From assembly GCA_019925795.1 (NCBI GenBank), contig CM034302.1, forward strand, positions 97,423,719 to 97,487,718: a stretch of 64,000 nt of DNA, written 5' to 3'. The stretch is from Dendrobium chrysotoxum (lineage: Eukaryota > Streptophyta > Magnoliopsida > Asparagales > Orchidaceae). Under the pieces are notes generated by a model. It searched no databases, was not told where the DNA came from, and saw only the letters and a program-made list of their open reading frames with translations. Below, piece after piece: positions 12,125-22,057 of the stretch (position 1 is the first letter of the stretch; the number at the start of each line of letters is the position of its first letter). The translations under genes were made by a program, and so were the position numbers.

Positions 12125-12290
12125 CTATCCTTTACAAATTGCTCTGAAGCCTTCATGCAAATCATCAGTTTTCTCTTCTTCAATTAATTTAGCATCTTTA
12201 GGACCATGAATCCTTCTTCTTTTATGCAACTTGAGTAGAGTTTTGTCTGAATCTTTGATCTTTAATTTTTTTCTATTCCAAAATTATCAG
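12125..12290 (-). pseudogene. Possible gene fragment of unknown origin
   Basis: On the minus strand a stretch of about 48 codons reads as a basic, lysine- and arginine-rich protein (KDSDKTLLKLHKRRR, then EEEKTDDLHEGFRAICKG) before a stop at 12125-12127. The composition looks coding rather than random AT-rich DNA. No family is recognised. It lies between the LTR1 promoter-like region and CACTA-1, so it could be captured sequence, part of LTR1 U3, or chance. Confidence 0.25.
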
Positions 12291-12339
12291 AATCATGCTT
12301 TGTTTTTTTTTTTTTTTTGATTTATTGTTAATCTAGAAG

Positions 12340-13232
12340 TTTTATTGAATTACAACATCTGCCCATACACTCTCACCAATCTAAAGTGGTCATTGGCCTG
12401 ACTTTCTAATATCTGTAAATATATCTCGCACGCGAGTCAAGCCAAGTTTTTCGAAATTCTTTCTTATTTTATCATTATATTGTGGCAACCATCAAAAATC
12501 TTTCTACATTTAAAAATATACAATAAAGAATATATATTTTTGTTAGCTTATGTAAATAAAATATAATACATAACATTTTAAATTAATAACAAACCTCAAA
12601 CTCTTTAAACCACATGTTCCATACTTCCTTCGGGATTTTCTGCTAAGAAAGATAAGGAGCATCATATCTACTCTGGATTATGTCCCGTATTTTATGCATT
12701 GGCTGGTTTGACGGATGAAACCTGAAAGAAATATGTTAGTTGTCAAAAAATTAATTCAATTTTATTTGCATGGTTGAAATAAAATTAGTACATACGTGTT
12801 ACCATCTGGTTATATCAACATGCGACCCTCTGTCGCCTGCTCTACTACAGTTTGGGTGGAAGGTCCACCTATTGCGAGCTGAGGTGGTGATGTAGTGGGC
12901 TGATGTGGTGGTGGGACATATGGTGCATATGAATATGGATATGGATATGAAAGAGGGCCACTATAAGGAGGTGGGGGTGGGTAGTAGGGGTAGAAAGGAG
13001 AACTCTATGTAACATCCGGTGAAGGTAAGCTTGGGTCTGGTGAGTAGAACATCTATGGGCTACTAGCTGCAGGAGTAGGTAAAGGCGGGCTAGGCTGACT
13101 CTGGGTAGTAGGCTGAGATGAAGAGGTGCTCTCAGTACATATAAGCCTGCTAGAAGGGCCAACTATAACCTTCTTGCACCTACCAAATATATTCTTTATC
13201 AATCCTCTCTAACGGTCATCACCTGAAGCCAT
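12340..13232 (-). pseudogene. Transposase_24-type (TNPA-like) protein remnant of CACTA-1
   Basis: It starts at 13232 with MASGDD and runs through a proline/tyrosine-rich region (PPPPPYSGPLSYPYPYSY near 12940-13000) typical of these CACTA accessory proteins. A block resembling HPSNQPMHKIRDII and EVWNMWFKEFE (12600-12710) follows. After an AT-rich stretch (about 12480-12600, possibly an intron) comes a block corresponding to RDIFTDIRKSGQ (12390-12440), which matches the CACTA-2 protein. Several in-frame stops make it non-functional. Confidence 0.65.
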
Positions 13233-13487
13233 CTGCATAAAAATTTAAGAATTATTAGCAATAGAATAAATAAATGCAAGTGCAACAAAAATAAATGCAA
13301 CTACAATAAAAATAAATGCAAGTACAATAAAAATAAATACAAGTACAATAAAAATACCTCGTAGTACTTAGAATAATCACCTGTATGGATATTCCCTCTT
13401 ACACATACACCAAAATTCTCTATTTTCCTATCTTCACACCAAAACTTTGTTAGGTGACTCAAGATTAGCTTCTATATATTATTCAAA

Positions 13488-13835
13488 TTATACTCTACTT
13501 GCATCATGAATTAAGTCCTCAAGATTAGGTAGGATATGTTCTTCCTCATCTATAGTAGCACTTATCGATGGGCCATATCGAGAATCAAAATGTGGCTCAT
13601 ACTCACCATGAGAAGTCCAATACCAATATTCTAGTATGAAGCCTCGATGATATAGATCAACAGTTACATCATCTAGGCTTAGGTGCACCTGATTTTTATG
13701 TTTAGAATATGGGCAATGAATCTTTCCATCTAAGATGAAGCTGGGCAGTTGAGAAGCTATCTGAATGAAAATATTCACCCCTCTAATAAACTCATCGGTT
13801 AATGTCTTTTGTCCTTGCACCAATCGATTATACAT
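13488..13835 (-). pseudogene. Transposase-associated N-terminal domain (TNP2) of CACTA-1
   Basis: A 115-residue frame beginning MYNRLVQGQKTLTDEF, with CPYSKHKNQ and the conserved DLYHRGFILEYWYWTSHGE motif. This is the Transpos_assoc domain at the N-terminus of En/Spm TNP2 transposases. The first cysteine pair of the zinc-binding set is partly changed. It is about 80 percent identical by eye to the CACTA-2 copy at 30428-30844. The catalytic part that should follow is missing: within about 250 bp the sequence passes to the Transposase_24 remnant. Confidence 0.8.
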
Positions 13836-14049
13836 CCAACTTTTTTGAGATCAGATATCCATAATATAACCTACATATAATATGAATATATTAGATAATG
13901 TTATAACATTTATTGAAGAAAAATACAAAGACCCTTAGCCTGCTCGGAAGGACATCATTTTAATTAAGTGAGCAAAACAAACTAGACTAAGGCTCCGTTT
14001 AGGATGACATTTAGCACTTCATGCAAACTCTCACTGTAGCACATAGCTT

Positions 14050-14580
14050 CGAGTGTATCGACCACCAATTTCTTCCTTTGCTAACCTAGTCGTCGAAAGG
14101 TTGCAGTTTTATGTGACAAAACCATCTAAGGCGACTCTCTCTAATCTTATCTTCCATTGGAGCTACTCCAACCTTTTCATGTATATGATCATTTCGTATC
14201 TTGTCTCTCAGAGTAAAGCACTCATCCACCTGAGTATCCTTATCTCTGCAACACTTAACTTAATATTATGCTTCTCTTTTAATGGGCAATATTCTGTACC
14301 ATAAAGCTTTGTAAGTCTAACCACCATCTTATAGAATTTCCCCTTAAGTTTGAGGAGGGACTTTTCTACCACACAACATACCCAATGCATTCTTCCACTT
14401 CAATAATCCAACTTGAATTCTACTAATAATTTTAGATCTACACAAACGAAAGCCTTTAAACTCTAAGGTTGATCTCTGTAATTCAAGTTTTCCTGCAACT
14501 CCTTTCTAGTCTTATCAACAAGAAGAATATCATCATCAAAATTTAGGCATACACCAAGGTACAATCTCTTGCAAATTCTA
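14050..14580 (-). pseudogene. RTE-type LINE reverse transcriptase fragment inside CACTA-1
   Basis: Minus-strand reading gives FVDD-type and LVDKTR-like sequence (14530-14575), then KLKGKFYKMVVRLTKLYGTE, then AEIRILRWMS (in the frame at 14208-14390). These are the C-terminal RT and post-RT motifs of plant RTE-clade non-LTR retrotransposons. A homologous fragment sits at the same place in CACTA-2, so it was captured before the two copies separated. Confidence 0.75.
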
Positions 14581-14859
14581 GTGAGAACATCCATGACTAA
14601 AGAAAAAGGGAGAAAGTTACCTTCACATCAAGCGAACGTCATCGAAGAAGTGAAGTCGAACAGCGGACCTCGAACAGGCGCGAGGGAACGTCGCTCGATG
14701 GAGCGAAGAAACGTCGTCGTCGAAGGAGCAAAGTTGAACACGAATGTCGTTGAACGTCATCGAACAACGAGGGACATCGTCGTTGGAGCGTCGTCGAACA
14801 GAGAGAAGAAGCCGAACGAAATGAGCAACTAGGCGCGGAAAGCACTAAATAGGGTCTTA

Positions 14860-15181
14860 ACCAGCAGATTTTCTAGTGGGTAATCCGTCAGTAATATTAC
14901 TGGCGGATATTACGCCGGTACTATTTCGTCGACTTTAAGTAAGCCGGCGTAAATTCCGCCGGTAATTCCGCCGGTCGTTTCCGGCGGGAGATGCGTCGGA
15001 AAATAAAACGTTTCCGGCATAATGCCGGTGTAATGTGCATCGGTAATTTAGCGACGGTACATCCGCCGAAAATTTTCGCTGCACACGTACCGTCGGAATA
15101 TCCGCCGGTATGGTCAACGTTGTTTCCGGCATCTATTATCCGCCGAAAATTCTGACGGTAATGGGTTGTTTTCCTGTAGTG
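14860..15181. repeat. Subterminal repeat block and right terminus of CACTA-1
   Basis: A dense cluster of short CCGCCGG, CCGGCGG and TCCGCCG motifs in both orientations, ending in the terminal TTTTCCTGTAGTG. Such arrays are the known transposase-binding subterminal repeats of CACTA elements. Open frames that cross this block are composition artefacts. Confidence 0.85.
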
Positions 15182-15963
15182 TTTCTTAGCAAGAATAGCA
15201 TCCAAAGGTAATTATTCAAAATTTTCCAAATAAGAAAAGAGTAAGTGGGAGGGATACTCGCATGCCAAAAAGCAGTATTAAGAGGATTCTTAGGGTGAGT
15301 AATTCTAATAGTGTTCCAAACTTTTTTAGTGTCAAATTTACCATCAGTAGAAAGGTTAAAGAGAATGCAATCTTCACAATTCGAGTGAATAGAAATTTTA
15401 AGAATTAACTTGGAAATAAAATCTGGCACAATATTGGAAAGCAAGTCAATGTTCCAACCCTCATTAGAAAAAAAATCCTTAACTTTCCAATCAGCAGTGG
15501 AATGGGTATGTAAAAGGTTATCAATAGAAAAATTCCCAAACCATATATCTTGCCAGAAAAAAATATTCCCAGCACCCAAACCCCATTGGATGAATTCCTC
15601 AGCTTCGCACTTAATATTGCATAATCTCTTCCAATTAAAAGAATCCCCATTTTTAAGAACACTGTTTAAGAGGTACTTCCCAACACAATACTTAGAGTCC
15701 ATAAATTTAGTCCATAAGCTTTTTTTAGCTCTAAAAGAATACCACAATTTATGATTGTAGAATCTAAGCATATCCTTAAAACACCTGAAGCCTAATTTGC
15801 CCTCATCCATAGCTCCCGCATAATTTTTCCACGAACCCCAAATAATCGAACGATTGCCATCCTTAGAATCCCACAGAAACTTGTAAAATAAAACCTTCAA
15901 TCTAGTGCAAACTTTTAAAGTCAGAGACAAAGTATGAAGCAAATATATAGAGATAGAAGACAA
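15182..15963 (-). pseudogene. LINE ORF2 C-terminal fragment
   Basis: Minus-strand reading resembles residues about 830-1035 of the LINE-A ORF2 (38252-42355). Shared motifs are DEGKLGF, WTKFMDSKYC (WAKFMNRKYC in LINE-A), the NGDSFNWKRL line, IQWGLGAGNIFFWQD, and WNIDLLSNIVPDFISK. The zinc-finger-like end (IPPTYSFLIWKILNNYL) is cut at 15182 by CACTA-1. A frame change near the end shifts the reading before the junction. The fragment is 5'-truncated at 15963, next to a (TA)n tract at about 15970-15997. It is a dead copy of a related, not identical, LINE. Confidence 0.85.
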
Positions 15964-16250
15964 AACATGCTTATATATATATATATATATATATAAGTTT
16001 ATCTTGATTTATATTAAAAGGAGGTGATGATAACAAAAAAAAATTGATGAAATATAGGTGATGAAAAATAGATGGGATGCATATTAAATTAAGTATAAAT
16101 TAATCGATTGAAAAATGAAGATTCATAATATTGATTTTAAATAGTTTGAGTATGACTAATTATGATGTTCAAAATAAATAATAATTTATAATAATTCCTT
16201 ATTCAATTTAAAAGATCTGTCCTGTTTATTAAAAAAAATAAATTTATTCT
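15964..16250. other. AT-rich spacer with (TA)n
   Basis: No gene is seen. It contains a (TA)n microsatellite (about 15970-15997) and ends with ATTCT (16246-16250), the target duplication of the TR-GAG element. Confidence 0.7.
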
Positions 16251-17428
16251 TGATACGTCATCGGAAAATTATCTTGATCGGGCACGAATCTCGAAGCAAA
16301 AATCGAGTTGGAAACTTCAAAAATTAATTCGGAGACCATTTAAACTCCGATTTCAGCAAGCTTATAGTCGAACTGAGCGTCTCGGAAATACGAATCCAAC
16401 AACACTAAATTCGACTCAATCCGAGCTCAAACGAGTCCAAATCAAGTACCCGAAGCGCTGTTGGAAGCATCAAACAGTTATTTGAGTTACCAAACGGTCT
16501 CCGATTTTGACGAGCTTATAGTCGAATCGAGCGGCTCGACGAGACGAATCCAACGAGCCCAAGATCGTAGAATTCTGATACCATTAAGACCTTCAAATGC
16601 TCAATAAACAGTTCATGATCAAGGGATTCAATATCGGCCGTTCATCCGGATCACTCCTTATTTGCCCATGATCCTTCATCTATTTACGGGCTATGCCACT
16701 CCAGAAAAACTATAAATAGCCCCTCATTTCTCTTAAGAGGGGACCCAAGCCAAGAAGAGAAGAAGAGAAGAAGAAGAAGAGAAGAGAAGCCTAGGAGGGA
16801 ACAGCTCCTCCTCGACCACCGCCGGAACTCCGCAGGAACTCCGCCGGAACACCGCCGGAACACCACCGAAGTACCATCTGGCGCCCGAGGGACGCCAGAG
16901 TTCTGCCCGACAGGGGAGCAATGTCGGAATTCTGCCCGACGCCGGAATTCTACCCGACGCCAAGTGACGCCGGACATCTCTCCAAGTGACGCCGGAATCC
17001 TACCCGACGCCCGAGTGACGCCGGACTTCTCTCCAAGTGACGCCGGACTTCTCTCCAAGTGACGCCGGAATCCTACCCGACGCCCGAGTGACGCCGGACT
17101 TCTCTCCGAGTGACGCCGGACTTCTTTCCAAGTGACGCCGGAATTCTGCCAGACACTCAAGTGACATCGGAACTCTGCTTGTCCTTGTAACTGATACTCA
17201 TTGTAATCTGATCGTCCTGAATTTAAAGGACGGATCAGCCTCGTGTACTTCAAACGACCCTAGTGGAACTCTTTCAACTGGGCGTGACCCCGTGGTTTTT
17301 TCCCTTTCCAGGGTTTTCCACGTAAAAATCCTGGTGTTCTTTCATTCTTCTGTTTGTGTGCTGGATATACGTACAACGCTGAGACGGAAATTTAAACTCT
17401 ATCGCCGCGTATATTTGAGTCCGCAACA
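16251..17428 (+). repeat. 5' LTR of the TR-GAG element
   Basis: TG...CA ends and a TATA box at 16711-16718. From about 16940 to 17170 it contains a run of imperfect GTGACGCCGGA...CTTCTCTCCAA repeats, which give long open frames on the minus strand that are not genes. Confidence 0.93.
16711..16718 (+). promoter_or_regulatory. TATA box in the 5' LTR
   Basis: TATAAATA within ACTATAAATAGCCCC, 460 bp into the LTR. The identical motif is at 22518-22525 in the 3' LTR. It is the likely core promoter of the element. Confidence 0.75.
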
Positions 17429-17431
17429 GTT

Positions 17432-17449
17432 TGGCGCCGTCTGTGGGAA
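17432..17449 (+). other. Primer-binding site of the TR-GAG element
   Basis: TGGCGCCGTCTGTGGGAA starts 3 bases after the 5' LTR. It is a common plant Ty3/gypsy primer site form and differs from the site at 8725-8742, so the two elements use different primers or belong to different groups. Confidence 0.85.
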
Positions 17450-17480
17450 ATTCCATCCCACAACTTCAAGTATTGCTACG

Positions 17481-19053
17481 ATGGTCAACAGGCGCAGCAG
17501 TCGTATCATTGGAGCTTCTCGCTCCAACTCCCACCAGTTCAGAAATCAGTCTGTGAATCATAGACGTCCGATATCTGCCTCCTTATACCCCGGGGGGCAA
17601 AACGCACCTGGAGAAGGGACCTCGGGACCCTCCTTAGAAGAGAGAATCCGAAAGATGGAAGAATCTCAAAACGAGATCCTACACCTCCTGCGAGAGACTC
17701 GACAACCGACCCTAGCACCTCAGGAGGAGGTTCTTCTCCCTCGAGATCCGCCACGTGTTGAAGCTGTTCAAATCGAACATCTTCAAGCTGAGATTCCTCT
17801 TCCTCTACCCAGGAGGCATTCGCAGTCACATCAAGATAACGAACTGGCTGATACAGCAAGTTCTACCCATCCTCCGCACACAGGTCGGCAACCTCGTATT
17901 CCTTTGGACCTCCCCGAAGAGTTAGCCCAACATCACATTGCTGAGCTCCCTCGCAATACCCTACGCCACGAACTGCGACGATTGGTTCGAGAGGAGTTCC
18001 CTACAGGAGGCGTAAGGCAACCCCTTCGTCAGTGGGACTTGCAGGAGTCGTCACCCTTAACAGAAGCTATTCTTCAACACGCTATTCCGGTAGGATTTAA
18101 ACTACCGAGCATTGATTTCTACGATGGGACATCCGACCCGTACGAGCACATCGATCATTACAGAACCATCATGCATATCCAGCGAGCTTCGGATGCCCTC
18201 CTATGTCAGGTTTTTCCTGCTACACTCAAAGGACAGGCTCGAACATGGTTCTATTCACTTCCAGCCGGAACGATCCCCACATTCGTCAAATTGGCCAAAG
18301 TATTTGTCGAACAGTTCGTAGCCAACCGAAGAATTACTAAGGATTCTTCTCATCTCTCTGGGATCCGTCAGAACGAGGGAGAAACATTAAAAGAATATTT
18401 TCAACGATTTTCCACCGAGGCTCGACAGATTCCGGGAGTGGACCCAGAACTGCTCCGAGGGGTCTTCCTTGGAGGCCTCCGTCCTGGCCCCTTTTTATTC
18501 AGCTCTTATGCGAGATACGGTTCATTCATACGCCGACCTGATTCATCGTGTGGAGGCACAAATCTCCGCAGATGAAGCCATAAATGCTCACAGAAAGCAG
18601 TTCGAGCAGACAAATGGGAAGCGCAAAGGTGCTCCTGGGATGGATAATTCTTCCTTACAACGGAAAAAGCAAGGGAATAGCAATCTACCTCCTAGGCCCC
18701 CATTACCACAACGAGAACCTCGGCAGGAGAAAGAGTACACTCCGCTCAATACATCTCGAGCAAATGTGTTAATGGCGATTCAAGATCAGGACAAAGTGAA
18801 ATGGCCGCATCCTTCGAAGCCAAATACAGGAAATCAAGATCAGTACTGTCACTTTCATCGTAGTCGTGGCCACGCTACTGAAGCGTGTTGGCAACTTAAG
18901 GATGAGATTGAAAGACTTATCCGCCAGGGCTATCTTCGACAGTTTATTGGGAACCCACCTACCCGAGAAGAAGCTCGCCCCACTGGGGGGCAAAATCAAC
19001 AACAACAAAGACAACCATTGAATAATATTCAAATGGTTGGTGAGATTGAGTAA
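17481..19053 (+). CDS. Gag protein of the TR-GAG element (one frameshift)
   Basis: The start at 17481 (MVNRRSSR) is the first ATG after the primer-binding site; an upstream frame into the LTR is not used. The N-terminal 200 residues are low-complexity with a heptad-like EERIRKMEESQNEILHLL stretch. The capsid domain runs from about residue 210 to 340: KLPSIDFYDGTSDPYEHIDHY, FPATLKGQARTWFYSLPAGTI, FVKLAKVFVEQFV, GETLKEYFQRFSTEA and FLGGLRPGPF. At the T-run 18492-18496 the reading shifts; the second frame (from 18469) continues with MRDTVHSYADLIHRVE to a zinc knuckle CHFHRSRGHATEAC (18847 on) and a GYLRQFIGNPP tail, ending in a stop at 19053. The shift may be a mutation in this copy or a sequencing error in a homopolymer. 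No pol follows. Confidence 0.88.
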
Positions 19054-19394
19054 TGCTGCAACTTGAACCTTTGTGTTAGTAATACTACTTGTCATGTGTC
19101 ACCATGTATCTCTTCTATGATCAGTAGGATGTCACTCTAATGTCCTTAGTATTTCTACCAAGTCAAATGATGTGATTGTCCCTATATGTATCTCTTCTGT
19201 TGTACAAGGGAATTATTGTCTTACAGTAATATAATGTGTTGTTCGTCCAGTTTTGATATTGTCTCTTTCTTTAAAAAGAATACAAATGACAATGAAAAAC
19301 TACTGACAAATATAGTCTCTTTATCCTTGATTCGAGAAATATGCAGTCTTTATTACTTCTCAATCACTGGAAGATCGATCCCAGGGGGATTCGA

Positions 19395-20110
19395 TCCGGC
19401 CTCTTCCATACAGGTTAACGTCGTCGAGCAAAGGCTCCGACATACAACCTCGGATAGGTCTCACATCCTTGGTGGATTCTCTCGACCTCTTCCATACAGG
19501 TTAACGTCGTCGAGCAAAGGCTCCGACATACAACCTCGGATAGGTCTCACATCCTTGGTGGATTCTCCCGACCTCTTCCATACAGGTTAACGTCGTCGAG
19601 CAAAGGCTCTGACATACAACCTCGGATAGGTCTCACATCCTTGGTGGATTCTCTCGACCTCTTCCATACAGGTTAACGTCGTCGAGTAAAGGCTCCGACA
19701 TACAACCTCGGATAGGTCTCACATCCTTGGTGGATTCTCTCGACCTCTTCCATACAGGTTAACGTCGTCGAGCAAAGGCTCCGACATACAACCTCGGATA
19801 GGTCTCACATCCTTGGTGGATTCTCTCGACCTCCTCCATACAGGTTAACGTCGTCGAGCAAAGGCTCCGACATACAACCTCGGATAGGTCTCACATCCTT
19901 GGTGGATTCTCCCGACCTCTTCCATACAGGTTAACGTCGTCGAGCAAAGGCTCCGACATACAACCTCGGATAGGTCTCACATCCATGGTGGATTCTCTCG
20001 ACCTCCTCCATACAAGTTAACGTCGTCGAGCAAAGGCTCTGACATACAACCTCGGAAAGGTCTCACATCCTTGGTGGATTCTCTCGACCTTTTTCATACA
20101 TGTTAACGTC
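19395..20110. repeat. 86-bp tandem array in the TR-GAG element
   Basis: Eight full copies and a decayed ninth, spaced exactly 86 bp (unit starts CTCTTCCATACAGG at 19401, 19487, 19573, 19659, 19745, 19831, 19917, 20003). Copies differ by only a few bases, so the array expanded recently. Confidence 0.93.
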
Positions 20111-20639
20111 ATCAAGCAAGGGCTTTGACCTACAGTCTCAAATATGTCAAAAAGGATGTCTCTCACATTCGTTCAGACTAATAATACATCAAAAGCACAA
20201 AGCATGTCTTACAGATGCAAGAACAATTTAGGTCCCTCTAGGGGACAAATCCTCATTTCATATACAATATCATTGGAGTTACATAAATTCAGATTCAAAT
20301 ATACATTTCTTCTCACCAGAAGTTGAATCAAAAGGTACACTAGCGACACTCATACAAGCTAGTATCATCCAGCAACAAGTAACTTTAACACAGTCAAATA
20401 TCCTTGGTGGATTTAAGTGACTTCTCCCTTACTGTACGCAAGCATCTCCTACAACTGCTCCTTTAAAGAAAGGACATAACTGGATCATCATCAGACCTCC
20501 ACTCAGTTGACAGTGTTAGTGTATTGCCAGAATATTGGCATGTCACACTACTTCGACCTCTTGATTCAGTAATATCTGATGTTGGCACACTTCAGTATGG
20601 ATGAATATTGCCTTAACACAATGTTACTGGACGCCGGCC

Positions 20640-20960
20640 ATCATCTGCCCGTCGCGAGACATTCGTCGGACTCATGCCCGACGCCGAGCTTCCTCCCGTT
20701 GAAGGACTTCTGCCCGTCGCGGGACATTCGTCGGACTCATACCCGACGCCGAGCTTCCTCCCGTTGAAGGACTTCTGCCCGTCGCGGGACATTCGTCGGA
20801 CTCCTGCCCGACGCTGAGCTTCCTCCCGTTGAAGGACTTTTGCCAATCGCGGGACTTTCGTCAGACTTCTGTCTGACACCGAACTTCCTCCCGTTGAAAG
20901 ACTTCTGTCAGTCGCGTGACTTTCGTCGAACTTCTACCCGACGCCGGACTTATGCCCGTC
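20640..20960. repeat. 65-bp tandem array in the TR-GAG element
   Basis: About five copies, spaced 65 bp (CCCGTCGCG motif at 20648, 20713, 20778; variants at 20843 and 20908), with GACATTCGTCGGACTC and a CCCGACGCCGA core. The CCCGACGCC core also occurs in the LTR repeat of this element. Confidence 0.9.
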
Positions 20961-21069
20961 GTCGGACCCTCGTTGTACTTCTTCCCGACGCCTGACTTCC
21001 GACCATCTTCAGACTCCCTCCGACTAACATCTCACCTCCACATGAAGGAATGAAAAAAAAAAAGAAATT

Positions 21070-21500
21070 TCTAACTCCTGTACAAGAGGAGGGGCGTTGT
21101 CTCAAGTAGGGAAAATCACCTACTGAATAACAACGGAATGCCTCAACTGTCAGAAAGCCAGAATGAGAGAAAAAGGAGGAAAAACCGCTAACTTCTGTGC
21201 AAAAGGAGGGGCGCCGAGTTAAGTAGGGAAAGCCACCTACTCAAAAACGGCGGAAGGCCTCAAAATGCCAGAAACTAGAGGGGAGAAGAGAGAAATACTC
21301 TAACTTCTGCGCAAAGGGAGGGGCGCCGAGTTAAGTAGGGAAAGTCACCTACTCAAAAACGGCGGAAGGCCTCAAAATGCCAGAAACTAGAGGGGAGAAG
21401 AGAGGAATACTCTAACTTCTGCGCAAAGGGAGGGGCGCCAAGTCAAGTAGGGAAAGTCACCTACTCAAAAATGGCGGAAAGCCTCAAAATGCCAAAAGCC
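21070..21500. repeat. 112-bp tandem array in the TR-GAG element
   Basis: Four copies (start ACTYCTG at 21074, 21191, 21303, 21415), containing GGAGGGGCGCCGAGT and AAGTAGGGAAAGTCACC. Copies three and four are almost identical, and the first is diverged and longer (117 bp). Confidence 0.9.
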
Positions 21501-21659
21501 AGAGGGAGAAAGGAAGAAGGGGCGAGTTTCTCCTAGGCCCTGGGGGTCTATTTATATTATTTTTGAGGGGGGGAGGATTCCAAAATTTTATTAAATTCCC
21601 TGAATTTTTTCAAATTTTTCGGAATTTTTTGGGATTTTTTCGGAATTTTTTGGGCCCCG

Positions 21660-21830
21660 CCACTTTAAAAAAAAAAAAAAAAAAAAAAAAATTTTTTTTT
21701 AATATATAACCGCGCGGGCGCGGTTATAACCGCGCGGTTCCGCGCGGTTCAGCGGGCAGACGCGCCCGCTGGCGCGGGCGCCGCCGCCGGCCGGCCGGTT
21801 CGGCCGCCTACGCGTTCCCGGGCTCCAATT
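21660..21830. other. Poly(A)/poly(T) tract followed by a GC-rich palindromic block
   Basis: About 24 A then about 10 T (21666-21700), then a GC-rich run of nested inverted repeats such as CCGCGCGGTT and GGCCGGCCGG to about 21810. It lies before the 3' LTR and has no coding sense. Confidence 0.7.
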
Positions 21831-22040
21831 TCGGGCCCGGACGGTCCAAATTCGACGTTTTTGGGGTCCCCGGACACGTTTTTCGACGTTCCGGACTCAA
21901 TTTTGACACTTTCGGAGCTCAACGGGGCCTCTATGATCAAGTTCGAGCAAACATTTAATTTTTGGAACGCAAATTTTTGCGATTTTGCCAAAGTGAAAAG
22001 CCGACACATATATTTTTGGACTCCTGGAGCTTTGACGTCC

Positions 22041-22053
22041 AAAAATAGGGGGG
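22041..22053 (+). other. Polypurine tract of the TR-GAG element
   Basis: AAAAATAGGGGGG four bases before the 3' LTR start; the expected second-strand primer. Confidence 0.75.
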
Positions 22054-22057
22054 CAAC

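Larger units (their letters stand above)
12319..15181 (-). mobile_element. CACTA-1: defective En/Spm-type CACTA transposon
   Basis: The right terminus ends TTTTCCTGTAGTG at 15181, the reverse complement of CACTACAGGAAAA, which is the CACTA signature. Next to it is a block of CCGCCGG-type subterminal repeats (14860-15160). Inside, on the minus strand, are remnants of the TNP2 N-terminal domain, a Transposase_24-type protein and an RTE-LINE fragment, in the same order as in the complete relative CACTA-2. No left CACTA terminus is found; the left edge is placed after a T-run at 12301-12318. The element appears truncated and lacks the transposase catalytic core. Confidence 0.75.

Noticed and set aside
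14921..15205. 94-residue frame at the CACTA-1 end
   Set aside because: The first codons are LINE sequence and the rest subterminal repeats; a junction artefact.
16684..17253. 189-residue minus-strand open frame, repeated at 22491-23060
   Set aside because: It lies inside both LTRs of the TR-GAG element and is made of the GACGCCGGA repeat read as protein; it is duplicated because the LTR is.
19395..20110. CRISPR-like regular repeats
   Set aside because: Units are contiguous 86-bp tandem copies without unique spacers, in a plant retrotransposon.
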